This document shows, in pieces, positions 58,101 to 64,000 of a stretch of 64,000 nucleotides of DNA. The stretch covers positions 3,717,501 to 3,781,500 of the forward strand of contig NC_135360.1 of assembly GCF_051622035.1 (NCBI RefSeq), in the 5' to 3' direction. How positions within the stretch are numbered: the first letter of the stretch is position 1; each line of letters begins with the position of its first letter. The notes beneath the pieces were generated by a model. It was not told the origin of the DNA. It worked only from the letters and a program-made list of their open reading frames with translations, and did no database searches. Source of the stretch: Arctopsyche grandis (Eukaryota; Arthropoda; Insecta; Trichoptera; Hydropsychidae). The translations under genes and the position numbers were made by a program.

Positions 58101-61100
58101 CGTTTGATATCTGCCCGGCGAGATAGTCGTTGACGTTTATCCACCGTTTGTTTATTAGTTTTAAACATAGATGGCGGTAGTAAAATAAAATTATTGATTT
58201 TATTCAAAATAATAATTTTATATACAAATTATAGAAGAGGTATGTTTTTAAAAAACATTTTTTTATTTCAAATGATCGTTTCATATTTTTTAATGGTCAC
58301 TTTATAATGCCAAAATATTTTATTCGATGCAATACAATACGAGATTGTTTAATGCACCGAAAATAATGCAAATTTTTAATGCACAAACATTTTTTTTTAG
58401 ATACAAAGTATTGTTCTTAATGTACTGTTAAATTGCACCCTTACTTAAATAATATTTTACTCTGTTAGACAAATGCAAAGAGCTATGGAAGATTTTCTTG
58501 GCGATGAGACGCAAAGATGCCCTCAGCGTATATAGAGCTCGTTGTGAAGCCAGTGCATTAAAAGCGCGTATTCCGGCAGGAATTGCCACACTTTCACCGC
58601 TAGCACTCAGGGATCTTCACGCCATACTCCTACGACACGCTTCACACCAGGTACATCATCAGAGGCAACCGAAAATATTAATGCGTTCCGATAATTGAAA
58701 CCTCACACTTGAAATTTCCAGCTCGAGTGGGCTCCTTCAGTGTGTCCGGGCGAGGAAACTCTACCATGGCTCGTTAGATTGTACGGAACAGTTCTCTCCG
58801 AGATCAACGCCAATGAAAAACTTGCCAACGATAACAAGAGCGATTCTTCGGCGGCTCAGTTGGATCAGCTCGGCGAACTGCTGGTGGCGTGCGATCATTT
58901 CTCACACGAAATCTTCAATATTGTCAATAAAGAGCAAGAAAAAAAAGGTTTTTGTTAATTTCCATATGTAAAGTGAGGTTATTTTGGATTCGACTTATGT
59001 GTACTGATAATTTTTAGGCAAAGTTTCGGAGGTGGATCTTCAAAATTTCGCATATGCTGTTTATAGTCCGGTGCGGAATGGCTTATCGAGACTCGGACGA
59101 CTATTGGCTTCGGCCATGTCCGATGATCTTGGACCGACTCCAGCTCTAGAGGTCTTAAATATTCAATTTTAGAGATGGAAAATTCTATTTCAGCACCAGT
59201 AATAATATATTTATTTCAGGCGAACAGCACCGATATCGGCACAACTTTACAATTACGGATTTCGAAAGGACTGCGAACCGTGGCATCCCGTTTAACCCAA
59301 GGCAAAAATCTATCCAGAGGAGCTGCACCGGTGCACTTGACGTACGCAGCTCAGTGGTTGATCGAGGAATTGTGCACGGGCTGGACGATCGTCGACAATT
59401 TGACTGGTTGTCTGCTGCTCCTGAAGGCTTCAGCTCAACTTGAACACCTGGTTGCAGACGTTGAGTCGCTTCTGGTCGATTCGAAAGACGGTCAGATTGA
59501 ATACATATCTGAGGAGGTTTAATGCAAGGTTTCATTAAGTTTTGATGTGTGCGTGTAATTACAGATGAGGCATTGCTACAAAGAACGTCCACTCTTCCAC
59601 AGTCGTTGCGAAATTGGAGCGTTCTGTTGAAGACTGAGACGACTCCGTTGGTATCGTCGTCGCCGTTGAATTCCACTTTGGATAAACTGTGTAAGAAACT
59701 CAGACAGAAGGCGCTTAATCTTGTATTGGCGCCGATTTCTTCACACTTGGGTATGAATTTTCATTTGCATGGGGATGCTATGCGTGTGCGTGATATTATA
59801 TACTTGTTCTTTCTTCTTTTTGATAGATTCCGTCGAACATCTTCAAGGATGGTGCGATAACGACCAGTATGCTGTCGATTTGCCAGATTTTAGTCTGTCG
59901 CCGCAAGAGTATATTACACAAGTATGAATCCAAGTATTTTGAAGTATCTTAAAGTTGGTTTGATGGATTTCATTACTTGCATATTACATATATGTAGATT
60001 TTCATAGCGAATAAGAATGCTAAACTTATTCTTACTTTATTTATGTACATACGTAGTAACAATATATGAAGTTTTGTGATCATGCGAAAATCCGAACTCG
60101 AGATTTTGACTGATTCGAACTCAGAATCGATCACTGATCACCTTTTCGTGATCTAGAAAAAATGTGCGTGTGTCTGTGTATTGTGGGGATTTTTTGAACA
60201 CCGTTAGTCCTATCGAACTGAAACTTAGTATCGGTTACTGAAATTCTTATTGAAACGACGTTAATTTTTTTCAAATTTTTAAGTTGACCGAAAATGGTAC
60301 CTGCAATTATCTCCCAAACCGCTAATTGAATCGGACTGAAATTTTTTTACCTGTAATAGAAATTATAAATTTTATACCCCAATATATTTCTTAAACCGGA
60401 AGTAGTACTTTTACTCTAGAGAATCAAGGTTTCTTACGTTTTTCTCAGAAAACCTTTGGTTCATTGAACTGAAATTTCATATCTAGAAGTTTAAACTTAA
60501 TACCAAGTTATGTATAAAATTTGGAAAGCATTTGTCAACTGGAAGTGGCAGTTAATTCATGTTCGATTTTTCTTCCACTATTTTATCGACCCCCTAAAGA
60601 TGCGTATTATTCTTGTGTCAATGTGATGAAAATAAAAAAATCACTAAATTTTATAAACCGGAAGTGGGATTTTTCCTCTTAGAAAAGTCAAAAATGTTGT
60701 GACCACGATTCATTCCACACCCCTGAACGTATCAAGCTGAAAATTTATATTTGTATTCTTTATGTACTAACTTAAAGCTGATAAGGTTTTGGTCAGAATT
60801 CGTAAACCGGAAGTAGAAATTTTTTAAAACAATATTTCATTATTTAATTTCGAACTTTTAAATTATTGATATTTATTGTGTATAATATTTGTAGTAATGT
60901 TATGTAATACAAAAAATTTGAACAAAATCCTACGACCGGAAGTAGAACTTTTGTCTTGTGTAAGTTTCCCTACATTTGCGCTCAATTTGTATCGAAAATG
61001 CTCTCATAGCCGGAACGTGTGAACGTATATGTATGTTTGATTATCGAACTTTGTTTTTTATCATTTTTATATTCCTCAAATACATAGATAAAGTCGTGGG

Positions 61101-61625
61101 TTGATCACATACGAATTTTTTTATATACATTGATATTGAATGACATTAATATACACGATAAATTTCAGGTAGGACAGTATTTGATGACTCTGCCGCAGCA
61201 TCTAGAACCATTATTAGAACGGGGAGAGGTTTCGTTCAACGAAGAAGATCCAGCTTATCGATTTTTAAATGAGGTTCTTTCACACATAAGCATTAATTCT
61301 TCGATTAATAATTGTACACATACTAAACCACTTAAATCAAACAGGTATGCAATGCAGCGTGTGAAATGTTTGCCAAGAAAATAAATTCTATTAAAAAAAT
61401 GGATAGCTTGGGAGTGCGGAAATGCTCTACCGACATCGGTAATGGTCTTCAAAATCGTTTTATATTAATTAATTGCAATTGCATATCAAATATCAAACAA
61501 TACATAACATTACCATATAACTTTCAGCATATTTGACGTCTGTCCTTGAAGAATTAGAAGCCGGCTCATCAGGATTACAATTATTATCAGAAACCGTGAC
61601 AAAGAAACAGACTAACGTAGAATGA
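55171..61625 (+). CDS. COG7: Conserved oligomeric Golgi complex subunit 7
   Basis: A predicted 664-residue subunit of the COG tethering complex (lobe B), which captures retrograde vesicles at the Golgi and keeps glycosylation enzymes in place. Exons: 55171-55173, 55700-55789, 55857-55937, 56023-56196, 56267-56404, 57283-57400, 58469-58650, 58722-58947, 59018-59151, 59220-59490, 59565-59750, 59827-59921, 61169-61273, 61345-61438, 61528-61625 (TGA). The first coding exon contributes only the ATG; exon 2 then reads DIKSFSGDDFNAKEWINNAF, matching the COG7 N-terminus. Other matches are LQEADKW, LEGLKNRLEA, FSLSPQEYITQVGQYLMTLPQHLEPL and the C-terminal STDIAYLTSVLEEL. It is shorter than human COG7, mostly in the middle and C-terminus. 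The 59490 donor (GTCAGA) is chosen because it keeps phase; a nearer GTTTAA would break it. AATAAA follows at 61710-61715. Confidence 0.9.
55366..55620 (+). repeat. LINE/SINE tail-like repeat in the first COG7 intron
   Basis: The (TTATT)n run, then ACCAGGAAGGCCTTACAGGT and GCGCCTTCCTGG recur at 32910-32950 (+) and 33243-33290 (inverted). It continues with a GAGACATCTATGAATTG block, as in the second SINE family. Confidence 0.45.
57401..58468. repeat. Composite repeat filling a COG7 intron
   Basis: It contains a family F fragment (57440-57560, TGCATGGTAAACGGG and TGCATGGTAAATGG), with a 12-bp-arm palindrome GGGTAGTATATA/TATATACTACCC at 57509-57534. There is then a block at 57630-57930 and 58265-58443 shared with 545-1258 in the SWIM-gene intron. 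Confidence 0.55.
60035..61118 (+). repeat. Degenerate ~140-bp tandem repeat with ACCGGAAGT cores, copy B
   Basis: It is an inverted counterpart of 49605-50740. Five A(A/C)C(C/T)GGAAGT cores lie near 60398, 60540, 60658, 60805 and 60939. It fills the COG7 intron 59922-61168, and ACCGGAAGT is on the sense strand here, as it is in NOP53. Confidence 0.7.
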
Positions 61626-61709
61626 ATTTTTCGCAAGTGATTTAATGCTATAGCTATTTTTACAATCATTGTGTAGATTTTAAGCAATATTTTATTAGTG
61701 TATTATTAT

Positions 61710-61715
61710 AATAAA
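61710..61715 (+). terminator. Polyadenylation signal of COG7
   Basis: AATAAA lies 85 bp after the COG7 stop and is followed by an AT-rich stretch with TTTATTT; it is the nearest canonical signal. Confidence 0.6.
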
Positions 61716-62321
61716 TAAATTTACCTTTATTTAAAAAATAAATTAGTTTTATTATCGAATCCATTATGTGACATTTTATGATATCGTTACTATTATGATA
61801 TGTTATTACATATATACAGCTTTTATCCTCACTTTGTTCCATCCTTATCACACAATTACATAAAAGCATTAACATGTTATCATTTGTAGGCTTATTTTAA
61901 TTGGCGCAAATCAGTCATTGTACAATTAAACGGGCGACAAGGTAGGCGTGTATTTTCATAATTCCTAAACACAATTATAAAATGTAATCACAATTCAATG
62001 CCGAATTTAGATTATTTGATTGTTTTGCGGACGATTTAAAGAGTTCACGACGTTATTATACAGTGTTGACTAATCGTAATGAGCAACTCGTACTTGCCGA
62101 TGACTTCATTATTATCTAATCGATAGTTTTGTTAGCTGTGTGCTGTCGGATTGCTTCTGAGAACAAATTGTAAATGTGTCGAGCAAAATATGTATCATTC
62201 TGAAATACTATTTATTTTGTTTTATTTTATTTATTTGAATTTTCTGGATATTTTCATATTTTGGCATTACAAGAGTGTTATATTTCAACACAATTATCAA
62301 TTAAACAAATGCTAATTTAAT

Positions 62322-62420
62322 GTCCCGTTTTATCCGGGACAGTCCCGTTTTTTACGTGCTTTGCGTTCGTCCCGTCATTTTTGTAACATTTTTGATTTGT
62401 CCCGTTTGGTCACAGAAGAA
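62322..62420. repeat. TCCCGTTT-rich repeat
   Basis: Several (G)TCCCGTTT/GTCCCGTCATTT units with an internal TCCCGTTTTATCCGGGA palindrome. It is probably a DNA-transposon end; no partner end identified. Confidence 0.35.
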
Positions 62421-62440
62421 TTTTATTATATAATATATCG

Positions 62441-62785
62441 ATGCGGTGCAAACGATCGACAAGCGCCAGACAGACTGAAGCACAGATTAACGACACGTGT
62501 ACCTTATGCGTGCGCACTGCTCGCACCTACACTAAGCGAAATCTACCCGAAGTCCCGACATACCTACCCTGTATACGTTCTGTGATTCTGATACTTTAGT
62601 TCCTTATTAAACTCGCCTGAAAGATCCAACTCAATTTTAATAATTGCATTGGTGCACATCGAAAGGTTACTCGTCATCTGATGTGCAATCTATCATTCGT
62701 GAAGTCGAGAATTGCGTTTAAAGCAGCCATCCAGTTAATCTGTGGTTCAGTCTGTCTGGCGCTTGTCGATCGTTAGCACCAAACC
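62441..62785. repeat. Inverted repeat with ~50-bp arms
   Basis: Left arm 62441-62491 and right arm 62733-62785 are near-perfect inverted copies (core AACGATCGACAAGCGCCAGA), separated by ~240 bp of unrelated sequence. It is a fold-back element candidate without identified target duplication. Confidence 0.75.
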
Positions 62786-63535
62786 CATAATATATACATA
62801 TATTTCCATATTTTTCATTGATTTTTCAAATCAATTTGTTTCCTGAAAACAAATATTATCATATAAATAGACATTAACATACAATATATTCATTTTAAAG
62901 TACCATTTAAATATTTTGTTACATGTTTCTGAATAAAAACGGCTTTGTGATATTGTTTTCATCAAAATTATTTTTAAATGTCTGTAAAATACAATATTAT
63001 ATTTAAATTTCATCTTGTTTAATTCTCTTCTTTTAAAGTAATGAACGTTCTTATATAAAATATATTACTAATCAAAAGAAGAAATGAAAACTTTCAGTTG
63101 TACATAATTTTTGCAATGAAAAGAAACCGAGAATATCTTTTTGGATAAAATTAGTAGTTTTATTTTGTTGATTTTACACGGTTTAAAATAAATCAGCCTG
63201 CGGCACATGAACCCGTCGTTTCGTGGTTTGGTCAGAGAAATGTCATAATAATAACATTTCTCTGTTTTCGATCTCATCTACATATCTTTGTTTTCATCTC
63301 TGTGATTTTGACTTTTTGGATTGATTTTGGACTGAGAGCATCTCTTCCGAACTGCGATATTTTACTAACCTTTTATCATACTAGATTTTATAAACCATTT
63401 TCAACCCACAGTCGAAGTTTACAGCTGTAAAAACTTCGTTGTTAAAATATTGAAATGTATTAAAATATTTTTTGCATCAAGTTAATTTCTATTTTCCTTG
63501 TACATTCTGAAAATAATTATAGTTCCTTGATAATA
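62786..63535. other. AT-rich stretch, nothing recognised
   Basis: No coding similarity, repeats or RNA genes were recognised. Confidence 0.5.
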
Positions 63536-64000
63536 TTGTGGCGTAGGGGTGGGTGGAGGATCCAAGTAAAAGGCGTTTCACAGCATTTATTGATGATTAA
63601 GGAGATACACGCACCGCCAGTGCTCTGTCCAGAATGTCTTGATATTGCCTTATATCGGGTCGGTCGCTCAAGGCATCCGGTTACTTCCTTATTGTTTAGG
63701 CATGTACCCGGATATGTATTCCCACGACACCCAGGCCCACGGTATCGGTCTCTTCTGCGAAGGGACCAAATAGCGGCCACTTCGGTGGCCATTGTTTAGC
63801 CTACATGCACTTCTAGTCTAGCACTTTAGTCTAGAGATAATCCTTGAAACCAATTATAACGGTCACAGTCTCTGGGATGCTACTCGGCCTAATTCGATTG
63901 CAACTACTCGGCGGTGTACGTAACAATACTAAAGGTTATTCGAGGGAAAAATTTAAAGATTTTTGGATGCGCAACACTTCTTTTATTATATTGGGACAAT
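63536..64000. other. Unidentified higher-GC block with two short hairpins
   Basis: GC content rises to about half. Hairpins GTCTCTTC-TGC-GAAGGGAC (63748-63766) and GGCCAC-TTCG-GTGGCC (63775-63790) lie side by side. The block has the look of an LTR or UTR of a retroelement cut by the window edge, but no second copy is present. Both strands are open over 63527-63792 without recognisable protein similarity. Confidence 0.3.

Overview
The window is nuclear DNA from an insect. It is AT-rich (CpG-rich only near some promoters), its genes are split by GT-AG introns, and it is crowded with transposon remnants. The proteins resemble insect orthologues, but I cannot fix the order or species from sequence alone. 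I rebuilt six protein genes exon by exon; all but the first look complete.

Layout. (1) 91-4645 (+): 3' part of a ZSWIM1/ZSWIM3-like gene with a SWIM zinc-binding motif; its 5' end lies left of the window. (2) 8284-10314 (-): a p24-family cargo receptor of the TMED1/TMED5 type, with a young truncated RTE-type LINE in an intron. (3) 10.6-14.7 kb: nested transposons with no host gene. (4) 14747-16615 (-): mitochondrial phosphate carrier (SLC25A3/Mpcp), with a probable non-coding first exon near 20.1 kb. (5) 22676-26177 (+): WD-repeat dynein-2 intermediate chain (WDR34/DYNC2I2), with a hAT element in one intron. (6) 29417-38359 (+): RING-H2 ubiquitin ligase of the RNF38/RNF44 type, preceded by a CpG-rich promoter region and followed by a long AT-rich tail. 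(7) 38.4-49 kb: AT-rich sequence with long TA microsatellites, MITEs, SINEs and LINE debris. (8) 49071-52045 (-): NOP53 ribosome-biogenesis factor. (9) 52.3-55.1 kb: a stack of insertions between two divergent genes. (10) 55171-61625 (+): COG7, a subunit of the Golgi COG tethering complex. The last 2.4 kb contain an inverted repeat and an unidentified higher-GC block.

The genes do not form a pathway. TMED and COG7 both serve ER-Golgi traffic, WDR34 ciliary transport, NOP53 the nucleolus, SLC25A3 mitochondria and RNF38/44 protein turnover; this looks like ordinary mixed gene order.

The richest signal is transposon archaeology. Many insertions can be defined by target-site duplications: hAT elements (8 bp), a Mutator-like MITE family (9 bp), a piggyBac-type MITE family (TTAA), Helitrons (between A and T, ending CTAG), a miniature LTR element with apparently identical LTRs (GTAC), tRNA-derived SINEs and RTE LINEs. 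Several are nested, which orders them in time. The least familiar item is a ~1.1-kb intronic repeat, present twice, built from degenerate ~140-bp units that each carry ACCGGAAGT.
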